This document shows positions 37,908-51,200 of a stretch of 64,000 nt of DNA, piece by piece (the stretch's first letter is position 1; every line of letters starts with the position of its first letter). The stretch is from positions 33,671,453-33,735,452 of the forward strand of contig OY987306.1 of NCBI GenBank assembly GCA_963920635.1. Direction: 5' to 3'. The notes under the pieces are model-generated. The model saw nothing but the letters and a program-made list of their open reading frames with translations, was not told the DNA's origin and did not search any database. Both the position numbers and the translations under genes were made by a program. The DNA is from Pseudeuparius sepicola (Eukaryota; Arthropoda; Insecta; Coleoptera; Anthribidae).

Positions 37908-39612
37908 TCAGACTTGACATCTGTCACTCTCTATTTTTTGAAGGTAGTCAATTATAGGCTTATTTATTTCTTCCCCCACATCTTTAGCGCCGAGGGTATC
38001 AATATGTGTAAACAGACTATTGCGTACTGTAAAAAATCCACACTTGCTTTCTTTTGGAAGTTGGTCGTACAATTCTCTGGTTCCCTACAAATTCAAGAAA
38101 ACAAGGAATTTTTGAATACTTTTTTAAAAGCATTTCAATAAAATTTCTTACCCCAATAGGTGTTACAAGATCACCATTACTAACTAAAATAGCTATTGGA
38201 ATGGTGATATTTTCTACAAGATAGAAGGGTGGTTTTGAACTATTATATTTCTGAATATTTTCCTCAATTCCATAATCAAAATGTTTGAATTCTCCACTTC
38301 TTATACATTGTGCAAAGTGGATTTGAATTTTAGCAGTGGTTATGTCTACAGAGCTTGTGTGCAGTATGGGAAATGTAGCCTAAAATTAATGACCCGTCTT
38401 ATACAAATAATCATTTTATGTGTTTTTTTTTACCCAATCGATTTGATCTGGGTGGTAACCGTCGATACTGTTGAATATTAATTTGTAATAACCTCTCATC
38501 AATAATGGATTTGTCATAATGACTCTCCTAAGTACATTTAATGGTAGGCTGTCATATAAGATGGCTCCATGGTAGAATTTTGGCAAAACATACTGAAAAT
38601 GATAATATGTAAGCACGGGAAAATAACATTAATGACTTTCTTACAGGTAAAATTGAACTGGTAGGATCCAATGCGGTCAGCGTAGAATTTTGATCTTTAA
38701 ATTTTCCAGCAGGAGCAGCCAATACGGCGCCCATGAGTTTTTCCTTGGCCTCCGTTGGTTTTATAGAGGAATATACCAAAAGTGCCGAACAACCCATTGA
38801 AGTACCAACGTAGAGGGCCTTGCTATTGGTCTTGCTGTAGACGTATGATATTATTGACGACAAATCAAATATTCCTATTTCATGAAAACTGGAAAAAATG
38901 TTGGTGGTTGATTGATAGTTGATACATTGGTTCCAACTGAATGGACCTTCGGATAAAGAACCCAGCTTGCTTTTCATTTGCAGTAGGAACCAATAATAAT
39001 AATTTGAGGTAGGTAGCTAGTTCTTTTTGCTTGAGACACTATTTAAGCCTACCTACTTACCTAAAATCCCAAAACAAGTCTTCATCAACATCGAATCGGT
39101 CGTGTTCTCTACTATATTTCGACCCTCTGAAGTTAATCAACCAAACGTCATAGCCTTCAGTGCCTAACATATAAGCTACAAACAATTTTTTTAAGAAATA
39201 TTCTCGATCTCGTAATGGCAATTTTCACCTAACGAATTCTCCATTCTTGCTACGAAACTATAACTGCTAGTGCAGGTTCCGTGGCCTATTATCACCGGAT
39301 TTTTCTTCGAAACATTCCAATGGAACCTCGCGAGCGTCAGCGTGTAACCATCCTTAGTTGTTACTTGGTGTTCTTCCGTATAAAAACCAAACAGATTTTT
39401 TAGAATTTCGGTCTAAAATCAGTACCCGTGTGAAGATGTCACTTTTTATTTAACTTGTTGGAACTTACCACGGTCATTCTATCAGCTGGGTTATCCCAGC
39501 AATGTCTGCTATATGGCAAGTAATAGTCGAACTCATCTCTACACACTTTTATTGCGCAAATTTGAGGAACAAATAACAAAACTTGTAGAGCAACTATTGC
39601 GACCAGTCTCAT
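37908..39612 (-). CDS. Secreted acid lipase, copy B (lysosomal/gastric lipase family)
   Basis: Seven exons (39612-39469, 39412-39229, 39175-39061, 38888-38645, 38592-38434, 38379-38152, 38084-37908) give 416 residues. The signal peptide is MRLVAIVALQVLLFVPQICA. The layout equals lipase A: FYTEEHQVTTKDGYTL, VIIGHGT, EGYDVWLINFRGSKYS, WDFSFHEIG. The nucleophile elbow is GTSMG with S178, D352 is in SNGDLVTP and H385 in FTHIDT, so the triad is kept. The region around the His differs from the WSHLDF of copy A. Exons 3, 5 and 6 have exactly the same lengths as in copy A (115, 159 and 228 nt). The gene lies about 1.2 kb upstream of copy A in the direction of transcription, and its intron sites are all GT-AG. 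Confidence 0.92.
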
Positions 39613-40077
39613 TTTTGATGTTTCTGAACTATTTCGAGTTAATTGTTATCAATTTGCATTTTTTAATTCCTTCAAATTCATTACAACAGCTATAATTGTG
39701 ATAGCAATTGTACAGGGTTGTTCGTCATATGCATATTAATTTATTTACAAAGGAAAACAATGCAACTGTTTCCTATGAAAGTCTTTATTTAAATAAATAT
39801 AAGAGATGATTCGGTTTTATATATAGGTATATCAAAACAAATATATAATAGGTAAATTTATTTGTTATTTATTGGTGTAGTTAAAAGGATCACCATGTTA
39901 CTATAAATTAGTGTTAAGTTATGTTGAAGTTCAACATAAGGTCACACTTTTGACTGTTGCACTTGAAATTTGTTTATAGATAATACATTATGTATTTGTA
40001 CACAATCTATAATAATATTTTAATGTCATTTCAATTCAATAAATATCTGTTATGTGCGATAACCTAGGCAAGGAAAA

Positions 40078-42052
40078 TAGTTCAGTCAAATGGTACACAA
40101 GGAGGGTGCGAAGTGGAAAGTTCTGGTGTAATTGTTTTTAGTGGTTTATTTCATGTTCTTTGAGGTGCTGAACACGAATATGAAGTTGTCTAAAAATAAT
40201 GTTTTTTAGTGATTACAGCTTATAACTTGCAAAGCAAGCTATTTACGCAAAAAGTGGCTCTATAGTAAAATATAAACAGGAGAAAATTATCTAGAATTTA
40301 ACTGCCTCAACATTTTTTTGTACGTCGTATGCAATGACGTCAGAACCTATAGACAGGTTTGTTTTGATAAAAGTTTGACGCCCAGAACTAATCACAATCT
40401 AAGCGCTCCATTAAATTATTCCGAAAATGTCGCGAGATTGTCAGAAATTGCCCCTTTTTGTCGAGCCGTAGCGAACTTATTTCGACTCTGGGCTCGGAGG
40501 CTGGCGTCGTTAGACCATCCCCCGAGTCTTCAGGTGAGGTTCCGATGCTTCCGGCGCCCCCAAAGAAGAAAAAACATGCGATATCTAAGTGTGATTCTGG
40601 AGGAACTATAACCGGGAATCACCGGGTGTATAGTTGGTTGATGGTTGACTTTCTGTCTTTGTTTGTAGCATGTTGTTAGAGTAGTATGGATATATTTAAT
40701 CTTGGCGTCAAAATAAAGGGCATTTTAACAATGGGGCACCACGTCTATAGGTTTTGACGTCATTGGTCGTATGGTTTCCACGCAAAAGAGTGTTGAATTG
40801 GTAGAAATAGGGAAATAAGTAGTTTTTGGCAAATAGCAAAAAAATAAATAAATAAAAGTGCAACTTTCCGCAACAACTCAATTATGAACTTCGTGATGAA
40901 TTAAATTCTGCATAATGTTTTACCCTGTGAAGCTGGGAATGTTTTGACTTCGAGAAGAGTCATCATTTCCACATAAAAAACATACTCTTGGTCAATATCG
41001 ATATCGCAAGCGAGATATTCGTCTCTGAATGTAGACCCACCGAAAAAAAATCCAAATTTCGAAAATACAACGCACTTTATTCCAAATACAATTTTTTTTT
41101 TTTGAAATTTACTTCAACAGGTAATGAAAATGTCCCCCGTTTACCTCAAGTCACTTCCTTATGATAAGCTTCACATTCGAGAAGGTATTTTCAGCATTTT
41201 TAATATTATCGGTCGCTTGTTGAATTTTTCCTAATTAATAATAAATTAATTCGGATTTCTCACCTTCGAAATTATTGCAATTTTTTGAAAATCAAGTTTC
41301 ATTTTCAACACCCTGTATCTTTTAAACGAGCAACATTTTACTAAGTCATTTTTGACTCACACGGTATATTTTGACGTTTATTACCACCTGTTGCCCTCTG
41401 GCGGATAAGTTATGGGACACCCTGTATATTCGATATGAATTTTCTGGCCGAAAATTGCGAACTTTCTCACAAAATTTCCGGGAAATATAAAATTAACGAA
41501 TATTCGTTTTTCCAGAACCGAATATTTCCAAAATATTCTCAATATATTGCAAAGTTCGAATTGAAATATTCGCCACTCACATCACTGCATGGAAGCCGTG
41601 TCTAAGAGGGCTCGTATACATAAATTCATAAAAATTGTACAGAAATTCACCTCTTTTATTAGCCTATAGAATAATATTTACCTACATGAAATAAAAATTA
41701 TATATTAATGGTGTTTTTTTGCTGTTTTAAAAAAATTACTGAAGTTCCTCCATGTTTCAATACTCTTTTGCGTGGACTTACAAAATAGTTTTAAGAGAGT
41801 TAAATTGTAGATAATTTTCTTTTCTTTATTTTACTACCGAATCTCTTTTTGCCTAAGTAGCTTGCATTGCCAGTTATAAGGTGAAAACCACTAAAAACAC
41901 TATTTTTAGTGGTTTTATTGATGATTTCTCATATTTGCCGCAAAAATTTTTGTTGGACAACTTCAGATTCGTGTTCAGCACCCCAAAAAACATAAAATAA
42001 AAAAACAATTACACCAAAACTTTCCACTTTAAACTACCGTTTGACTGAACTA
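40078..42052. mobile_element. Fold-back DNA element with TAGTTCAGTCAAA ends
   Basis: The ends TAGTTCAGTCAAA and TTTGACTGAACTA are inverse and bounded by TA, as expected of a Tc1/mariner-like target. Subterminal arms (GGTGCTGAACACGAAT and its inverse near 41970) extend over 100 bp. An inner inverted pair surrounds about 40320-40790 (ATGACGTCAGAACCTATAGA and its inverse). The short frames inside match no transposase I know. Confidence 0.65.
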
Positions 42053-42129
42053 AAAGTAACGATAAAACAATGTTAGAAATTACAGCTTTAATTTACAAAA
42101 ATATACAATAAATGCACTTTCACTGATTT

Positions 42130-44336
42130 CTACCCGTATGAAACTGTGTAGCCCATATTTTTCATTAAAGTTTCCTTTATTGCTGGTTGCAGTTCCTTTT
42201 GCATATATGTGGTCAATAAAGACCTAATTCCTGCAAAAAAAAATAGAAAATTATAGACCTAACCTAAAAAGATTGCCACGTTGCCAAATGTACCCTACTT
42301 CCAAATCAGTGACGTCAGAATTGTTTCTAAATAGGGTTAGTAATCAATCTTCAAGCTACTTTTAAATACCTTTCAGAAATATATCTTCCATTTCTCTAGA
42401 AGTTTCGTCATCTTCTTCTATTTCTTCTCTGTGCGACCTTCTGTGCTCCCTTCTTTTTAAGTGAGGTTGACAACCGTAGGCATAAACAGAAATAAAACCA
42501 GGTTCCAAAAAATGAGAGTCGGTTCTCACATTGAATTGCCCTCTTTCCCTTCTTATAGGTTCTGTGTGGAAACTACAACAAATTTTTGTTTTTCGGTACG
42601 TAAAAAAAGCTTAAGGTTGAAATTGAAAACATTCCGCGTGTATTTAAATGCATAAAATTCTAATTAGAAATATCCATCGGAGGGTAAAATTGGCCTTAAA
42701 TGAATTGCGAATAGCAAACAATTATTAAGAAACTCAAACGGATGTAAACATTTACATTATCTGAATGAACAAAGAATGTATTCATTCTCATGTGGGTTAC
42801 AGGAAATTCAACGAAACACACAAGTCGCGACAGGTTTGAGCCAGAACTCTCATAGTATATCTACTTGGAATGACAAATTTTCTGCTACTGCATAAAATAT
42901 TTACCCGATACCAGCTTTCCTCAATCTCAATATCATGTTGCATGATTCTTCTGATGGCAGCGGCCTCAATGGTTCTCTCTGGAGTTCTCCTTCTCCGAAT
43001 AAATTTACCTTTCCAGATATTGTTAGATCTCTAAACATTAGTCTTGTATCTAAACTTTGATTCCTGGGATCAAATCTACATTTTTCTACTTTTACCTAGA
43101 AGGGAAAAGAGCAGTTTAAATTTTTTAAACCCCATTTGCAATTTTCATTGGGTCGAGGAAATATCAACAAAGCATAATTATTATGAAATTGTGTTATTTG
43201 AAATAAATAGGAATAAAGTCATTATGTAGCTAATAAATGACAACATATATATTTAATAAATTGATCATTAACACCTGGTTAAGTTTAGACAGTTATAGCA
43301 AAATTGTTTTATTATGCGAATTATAAAAAGATAGGTACCTATTTACTACTAGCATCTGTTAGCAATTTATGATTATAGTTTCTATATTGCTCTTTGTATC
43401 TCAGGGCATATTTCCTGTTCCTTTTATTCTACTAGAACATAGCTCTGGTTTTCTAAATTATTAAATTACATCGTGCTATAAGTATTTCGTGTGCAGTGAA
43501 TATCGAATGTCAAAGCTTTTACTTGTGATTTTAATTAACATGTGAACAAGTGTTTGCATCCTTTCTCCAACTTACCCATGTATTTGAAGGTGGTAACCTA
43601 ACTCTCATGTCAGTAACATACATGTCCAGAGGTGCCGTTCTCAACGGTTGATGCAAGGAATAACCATTCAAGTGAAGCATCTTCTCTTTCGCCATTTGCC
43701 TTTAAAAGGTTTAAAAACTATTTTGTAAGTGGAGAGACTAGGAGAGCACCAGACTAAACCTATCGAAACCTGTCTGGTCTGGTACTCTATTAGGGTTTTG
43801 GAGGCATATATATGCCTCTAACAGAGTACCAGACCAGACAGGTTTGGTCTGGTGCTCTCCTAGTCTCTCTACTTTTGTAAAATGAAGCAATAGATAGTTG
43901 TGTTTTTTCATATTTTCTTCTTTAGTTTTTAGTACCTTCTTCTGATATTTTCAAGAGCTCTCTCCAGTTTGTCACTACACTGTCTTCCATAGCCGTAGTA
44001 CCTTTCCCTGTCCTCTGGATACAGGGTGTTGCCGGACTCAGGTACATAGGGATATGCGTTGTTTGAGAATTTGTCGTTTTGTCGTATTGGGTATCTTTCT
44101 AATACTGTAAAAAGAAGATGAAAGAAAAGAAACTTTAGGTATGCAATAATTGGTGAAATTATATGATAAAATAAATTGCCATTTTATGCTAATCATGTGT
44201 GAGTAAGAGTTTAAACATTTTCAAAACCATACATACCATGTTCTGCACTGAGTGTTGCCGAATCCTCTGGCAAAATACCACTGACTCCCGTAAAACTCAA
44301 AGCCCAAAGGAACAACATCCACTTCTGCAGGTACAT
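42130..44336 (-). CDS. Unrecognised secreted protein, 295 residues
   Basis: Six exons (44336-44237, 44104-43936, 43699-43576, 43095-42905, 42572-42370, 42230-42130) join in phase. The only long solution uses the acceptor at 43096, restoring the frame WVKVEKCRFDPRN. Residues 1-20 (MYLQKWMLFLWALSFTGVSG) form a signal peptide. A Tyr/Pro-rich stretch follows, then a helix-like segment with a Cys (CSDKLERALENIRRR). Alternating hydrophobic strands come next (LDMYVTDMRV, RDLTISGKVNLFG, CNMILRLRKAGIGF, EPGFISVYAYGC). A basic then acidic insert (LKRREHRRSHREEIEEDDE) precedes a C-terminal amphipathic helix (SLLTTYMQKELQPAIKETL). Four cysteines are visible. The layout loosely recalls takeout/JHBP-type lipid carriers, but I do not recognise the family and give no function. 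Dibasic and multibasic sites could also be cleavage points. Confidence 0.78.
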
Positions 44337-45228
44337 TCTCGAACTAATCCTATTCTCCGCAATAGCGGTAGAAAGAAAACGTATTATATTTTCTACACAA
44401 CTAAATAACCTATTGTCTCTCGGAACTGGACCGAATATAAAGTCTCTCGACTCTCACTTTTACGTTTGTCACAACTGGAGGTTCATCAGCGACTGCAGCC
44501 TGCAGATTTAACTACACTTCTTGGCAAGAACAAAACCAACAAAAAGTGGGACACTCAATGGTGGTACTATAGCGGAAATATGGGGCTTATTTTTTTGAGA
44601 CAAGGCTGTTTGATTTTTTGGATAATGCGTACAACCTATTGTACTGCAACAATAATTATTGTTTTGTGGATAGGTACTAGCGCATATGCTGCTCCACACA
44701 AGTTTTAAGAAGTTTGTAGAAGAAAAAATAGGTATATGTAAAAGTTTTTAGATTAAAAAGTTTGGTGGTAGTATTCGCATGTCAATAAAAATAATGTAAA
44801 CATGTTCTAACGATTTCTAAATTTTTGTTTAATTTTATGTTATCTTTTTTTGGTTCCTGAAAACAATTAAAAATCATAGAAACGTGTCCTTTCAAGAGAA
44901 ATTTCTTGCTATTTCGTTCTATACAAACCCAACGATTGTAAAGAGCAAGCGAACCGTGTTCAAAGAATGTCGCATGTCTTATTAGCTTGAAGAGGACGTT
45001 CTTGCAATTTTTTCTAATGCAAGTAAATCAAAATGTTGTTCACTTCTGGTTCCTACAGAAAATCATCGTAACATTTTTCTTTTGAAATATTGAGGTAGGT
45101 ATGTACAGGGTGTTCACGTATATTTTTACACTCCCCTTACTTTTAGGAAAGGTTAGGAATACATAGTATATTTCATTACGAGTCGGGAAATAAAGATTTT
45201 TCCGTGCGCGCGTGACAAAAAAAACCTC

Positions 45229-45750
45229 TAAGTTAAATTGTTGACAATAGTGATTAATATTTAGACTTCTTATTATTAAATACAGGGCCGCACTAGAAAA
45301 AAAAGGATGGAAAAAACGAATTTTTAGTATAATTGTCTCAAAACATTTTAAAAATATTTCGTGTCATACATCATGGTATTTGCAATGAAAAGTGCTTTCA
45401 AAATCTGAAAAAATCCAGGTCCGTATTTAAAAAAATAAAGTTGAGGATGGTTTCTCAAAAACGAAATGTTGTAGAACAAATCTAAAAACGCCATCTTAAA
45501 GCCCGTTAAAAAGTGCCATAAGAAAGTGTTTTTATTTTTTCCTAACTGTGATAACAACATCAGGAAAAAAATAAAATCGAAAACGCAAAATTTTAAATAA
45601 CTCAAAACGAAAAAAGATATTAGAAATCTGTTTATACAACTGTATTGACCTCAAAATTGCGCAACTTTTCCCCCATTTAACCGTTGTTCTATCTCTCACC
45701 GTTTGCAAGATCCCCATGTTGTTCATTCTTATCCGGGACACATTGTATAG
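45229..45750 (+). mobile_element. Solo arm of the ACACTGTGTCCCGGAT fold-back family
   Basis: It matches the right half of 16967-18472 and ends ATCCGGGACACATTGTATA. The left half is missing. Confidence 0.7.
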
Positions 45751-45909
45751 TTTTTTCTGTAACGGTTTTCCAAATTGTGTTGAATCTTTTAGACTGTGGA
45801 ATTTGACAAATATTGTCCCCTGTCTCTGATGGAGACCGGCCATGATATTTTGTTTTTTTTGGGTAGCAAGAATGGTAATGCTTGGCACAGAGCTTACAGG
45901 TAACATGTT

Positions 45910-46530
45910 TGAAATAGTATATTTCATTACGAGTCTGGAAATAAAGATATTTTTCCGTGCGCGCGTGACAAATTCCCGTGTGAGGCGCAGCCGAACACGG
46001 GAAGTCATGCAAGCACGGAAAAATCTATTTCTGGACGTGTAATGAACGATATTTTTTATTATACTTCTTTGAAAACGGAAACTTAAAACGTTTTATCGGC
46101 ATATTATAATAAATTTAATTGACAAAAAATAAACAATGCAGACAATATAGTGTTTGGTATGTATGATGCATTTCCATGGTTAGGTACTCTCAAATTATTT
46201 CAAAGGTGCTTTGTTGTAAATTAGTTATTGTCAGATAAGGTGAATAAAACGTCAAAAATATTACACAAATGTATCTAAATATTGAAACACTTACGAATTA
46301 AAATACAAAATATAGGTACATGTTAAATATCAGAGAGCATATAGAGTTTCTTAAATTTAGTTTACTTTGCTGTATATTTCTATTTTAAAGCCATATATTC
46401 GGTATTTTTATTCAGCGCACGGAAAGTTTTTCCATGCGCAGTTTCCGTGCGCTAGCCCGAAAAACCCCATCTTTCATTATTGCTAAAACAGATGAAAATA
46501 AGGTGTTTTCAAAGAAGTATAATAAAAAAC
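45910..46530. repeat. Interspersed element, inverted copy of 31110-31718
   Basis: It starts TAGTATATTTCATTACGAGT and ends at AAGTATAATAAAA. It has internal inverse copies of CCGTGCGC/CACGGAAA. Conservation with the other copy looks high by eye. No coding frame. Confidence 0.7.
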
Positions 46531-47114
46531 AAGTTTCAGATAAAATTTGTAGAAGCCAAACTTGTGTTTCTTGTGCAGTAACACCCTGTATATTATTATA
46601 TATTTGAAATCTGCTCAGTATCAAAATTTCAATGATATATTATATTATAGGTGCATGTAATATGTTTGTTTTGAGCGTTTCGATTCTACAACTGTTATTC
46701 GAAACTTAATTTTTCTAACCTCAAAAATATGGAAAATAAGGCGTGTAAAAATATCCGTGAACACCCTGTATCTACCCATCTAATAAAATGCAGTTTACAT
46801 CAGTTCAAATGTGAGCACTCTGTATATGAAAAGTCAAGTCAGGTCAGTCAACTTTTAAAATTATTACGTAAAAAAATATCTCAAAGCTACACCTATTGTA
46901 TTGTTTTAGGTATTTTGCCAAATTAGTTTAGTTCTTTCATTTGACCAATATATTACAATGGAGGAACCTTGTTAGCAAACTAAGAAATGCATTTCACAAC
47001 ATTTTTTGCTAGATTATATTATTTCATACCTAATACAATTATTAGGTATTTACAAGCTTTTATTTAACTTCACCTGTTACTATGTATGTATGTAAATGTA
47101 AGATGTAAATTGTA

Positions 47115-47945
47115 TGTGTGGGTCGAATCTTGCAAGCTGAATTAGAACCACTTTCTGACATCCGAATGAGCTGAAATTTGGCATACACCTTTAGTTGACA
47201 ATACAACATGGAATACTCAATATTTTATTACTTTCAAAATGGCCGCCGCTCCAAGATGGCGGATGATGAATTTTTTTGTCAACCCCTTAATATGGGTATC
47301 AAATGAAAGGGCTTGGAACGTAGAAAATGATAAAGTTAGTGACTTCACGCTAAATTCAATATGGCCGCCGCTCCAAGATGGCGGATTACATTTTCTTTTC
47401 AACATGGGTATCAAATGAAAGGGTTCGACGGGTAGAAAACAATAATGTGAATGACTTCATACGAAATCCAATATGGCGGCCGCCCCAAGATGGCGGACTA
47501 AATTTCCTTACCACCCTCCTGACATGGGAATCAAATAATAGGTACTAAAAAGCACAAAATAAAATTGAAAATAAAAAAAACCTTTTTAAAAACAAGCTTT
47601 TATTTAAGCCATGTACTAAAACGAATAAAATAAGTTTTGGTTTTCGTTAGGATAATTCAATTCCAAATTGCGACAAGTTTTTGCAAATTTAAAAGCTTGT
47701 CGCGCGAATTGTAAAGAAAAAAAATGCATACCAAAGCAAATAGGTACTTGCTTATCAACCAATCACTGTTCGATAAAATTAATTGGTACCTACTTTCATC
47801 AACAATTTTCGCGCGACAATCTTTTCAATTTGCAAAAACTTGTCGCAATTTGGGATTGAATTATCTTAACGAAAACCTAAACTTATTTTATCCGTTTTAA
47901 TAAATGGCATACTTAAATAAAAGCCTCGTTTTTAAAAAGGTTTTT
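47115..47945 (+). repeat. AAGATGGCGG-type repeat, copy 4
   Basis: The same modules occur as in copies 2 and 3, with three CCAAGATGGCGG occurrences and a terminal hairpin around AAGCTTGTCGCGCGAATTG. It ends about 300 bp before the peptidase start codon. Confidence 0.75.
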
Positions 47946-48259
47946 TTTTATTTTTTAAAATAAATAAAGACCTAAAACTACTAATAATCTAAGAATCAAT
48001 ATAAACCTACGTAATAAACTTAAAACCCTGCAATACAAATATTAAATCCAAATAGATCAATTTTTATTTGCTAACATTTTCCTCGTTACAAAGAGGATAA
48101 TTCCTCAAATTTGCAAATCCATTATAAAACAATATCTATTGATTTCTTATGATAGATATCTAATGATTAGATAATAAAAGACAAATACGTATCCTAGCTT
48201 CCCAAAAAGAAAAGCAAAATTATTTATTACACTACCTACACCTTATAAACGTCTGCAAA

Positions 48260-51200
48260 ATGTGGTTGTTGAAGACAGCATTACTCTTGTGTATTTTCTA
48301 TTCAACAGAAGCCAAAAGAAACTTCTTCTTAGGCCATAGAAATGGCGGAAATGTTTTGAAGATTCAAAGCAAAGTTGCGCCTGATCTTAGGGCGGTTGAA
48401 ACTAAGTTTTTTGTTCAAAAAATAGACCACTTCAGCCATGTCGATCACAGGACCTTTTTGCAGGTAAGCGGTCAGCGTTTCATATTTTCTTTTATCCTAC
48501 TCTTTTCTTGAAGACAAATATTATTTCCATAATGATCTTGTTGATTACAGTAGGTACATTTTTTTAGAAATACCAGGTGAACGCCGAATTCTACAACGAA
48601 ACTATCAAGAGAAACACATTTTTTCTGATGATCAGTGGAGAGTCTACGGCTGACCCGTCATGGATGAGATATGGTGAATGGTACAGGCTAGCTAAGAAAT
48701 ATGGTGCAGTTTTGTTCCAACTGGAACATAGATATTATGGAACCAGCCATCCATTCAGGTAGATGCAGGGTATTTCAAAGAAACCTTATATACAATGATA
48801 TGCCATAATACACTTGTTTTAATATTTAAACTTCCATATGCAAAAGAGTTAATAGTGAATCAGGTTTGTTTTCCATCTAAAATTGTACTAGTATAGTATC
48901 TATTCTGCTATTTGGTATTTAAATATTATCAGGCTGCAGAAGTGATCCAATTCACTCAAGGTAATTCGATCAGTTTTTTAAAAGCTTTTATTTAACTTGC
49001 AATGTATGTATGTATGTATGTATGTATGTAATTTGTTCGGGTGGAATCTTGCAACTCAATTTTGAAGCAGATATCTTCAACCGATCGAGCTGAAATTTTG
49101 TACACACGTTTAATTTGGATGACAATGCATGATTATATGTGTGACGTCATTCTAAATCCAACATGGCGGATCACCCAAGATGGCGGACTAGTTAAATTTC
49201 AACCGATCGAGCTGAAATTTTGTACACACGTTTAATTTGGATGACAATGCATGATTATATGTGTGACGTCATTCTAAATCCAACATGGCGGAACACTCAA
49301 GATGGCGGACTAGTTAAATTTCAACCGATCGAGCTGAAATTTTGTACACACGTTTAATTTGGATGACAATGCATGATTATATGTGTGACGTCATTCTAAA
49401 TCCAACATGGCGGATCACCCAAGATGGCGGACTAGTTAAATTTCAACCGATCGAGCTGAAATTTTGTACACACGTTTAATTTGGATGACAATGCATGATT
49501 ATATGTGTGACGTCATTCTAAATCCAACATGGCGGATCACCCAAGATGGCGGACTAGTTAAATTTCAACCGATCGAGCTGAAATTTTGTACACACGTTTA
49601 ATTTGGATGACAATGCATGATTATATGTGTGACGTCATTCTAAATCCAACATGGCGGAACACTCAAGATGGCGGACTAGTTAAATTTCAACCGATCGAGC
49701 TGAAATTTTGTACACACGTTTAATTTGGATGACAATGCATGATTATATGTGTGACGTCATTCTAAATCCAACATGGCGGAACACCCAAGATGGTCATTAG
49801 AAGGTCTCCTCATTGAATAGCTAGACTGTTCTAAACTAACCGGCAAACGACCTTGCAACAATGATGCGTTAACTGAGATGAATAGACTCAGACACCTGGC
49901 CAAACTAAAAATTACAAAATAAATTAAAAGTAAAAAAATATTTTTAAAAAAAGCTTTTATTTAAATGCGCTAAAAAGAATAAAATAATCTTTTCTTTTAA
50001 AACTTTTACTATCAACTTATAACGTCATTCCACAATTTATATGATATAAAAGCTTGTCGCGAGATTTAAGTTTTCAAACTAAGTAAATACCACTACTTAA
50101 ATCTCGCGACAAGCTTTTATATCATATAAATTGTGGAATGACGTTATAAGTTGATAGTAAAAGTTTTAAAAGAAAAGATTATTTTATTCTTTTTAGCGCA
50201 TTTAAATAAAAGCTTTTTTTAAAAATATTTTTTTACTTTTAATTTATTTTTACTTTAAAGGCGAAAGTGCAGATCAGATTTCTAAAAGGGGATAGTAAAA
50301 TAAAGGTTTCTAATAAAATTGAAAATAAAAACTTTTTTAAAAACAAGCTTTTATTTAAGCACAGACATATATAGCTTCGCTAATATGTCTGTGATTTAAG
50401 CCATGTACTAAAACGAATAAAATAAGTTTAGGTTTTCGTTAAGATAATTCAATTCCAAATTGCGACAAGTTTTTGCAAATTGAACAGCTTGCGCGCGAAA
50501 TGTTGATGAAAGTATAGGTACCAATTAATTTTATTGGACAGTGATTGGTTGATAAGCAAGTAACCTATTTGATAAAGTATGCATTTTTTTCTTTACAATT
50601 CGCGCGACAAACTTTTCAGTTTGCAAAACTTGTCGCAATTTGGAATTGAATTATCTTAACGAAAACCTAAACTTATTTTATTCGTTTTAATACATGGTTT
50701 AAATAAAAGCTTGTTTTTAAAAAGTTTTTTTTTATTTTCAATTTTATTTTGTGCTTTTTAGTACCTATTTGATTCCCATGTCTGGAGGGTGGTAAAGAAA
50801 TTTAGTCCGCCATCTTGGGGCGGCCGCCATATTGGATTTCGTATGAAGTCATTCACCTCATTGTTTTCTACCCGTCGAGCCCTTTCATTTGATACCCATG
50901 TTGGGTATCTTGGAGCGGCGGCCATATTGAGTTTAGTGTGATATGTCACTAACTTTTTCGTTTTCTACTCTTCAAGCCTTTTCATTTTATACCCACATTA
51001 AGGGGTTGACAAAAAATACATCATCCGCCATCTTGGAGCGGCGGCCATTTTGAAAGTATTACAATATTGAGTATTGCATATTGTATTGTCACCGGGACTA
51101 AAAGTGTATGCAAAATTTCAGCTCAATCGGATATCAGGAAGTAGTTCTAATTCAGCTTGCACGATTCGCAATTTTTTACTCGACGTGTCTTTTAACTGTC

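Larger units (their letters stand above)
44337..48259. other. Intergenic repeat-rich region
   Basis: This 3.9-kb region between two divergent genes holds three repeats listed separately (45229-45750, 45910-46530 and 47115-47945), with AT-rich sequence between. ACACCCTGTAT-like motifs near 46580 and 46760 resemble fold-back ends. I see no supported gene. Overlapping open frames near 45530-46040 fall inside repeats. Confidence 0.6.

Noticed and set aside
45532..46042. Overlapping frames of 60-160 residues on both strands
   Set aside because: They fall within two repeat families with copies elsewhere and resemble no protein domain.
49078..49800. Regular repeats as a possible CRISPR array
   Set aside because: Units are contiguous 122-bp direct repeats without variable spacers, in an insect intron; it is a satellite.
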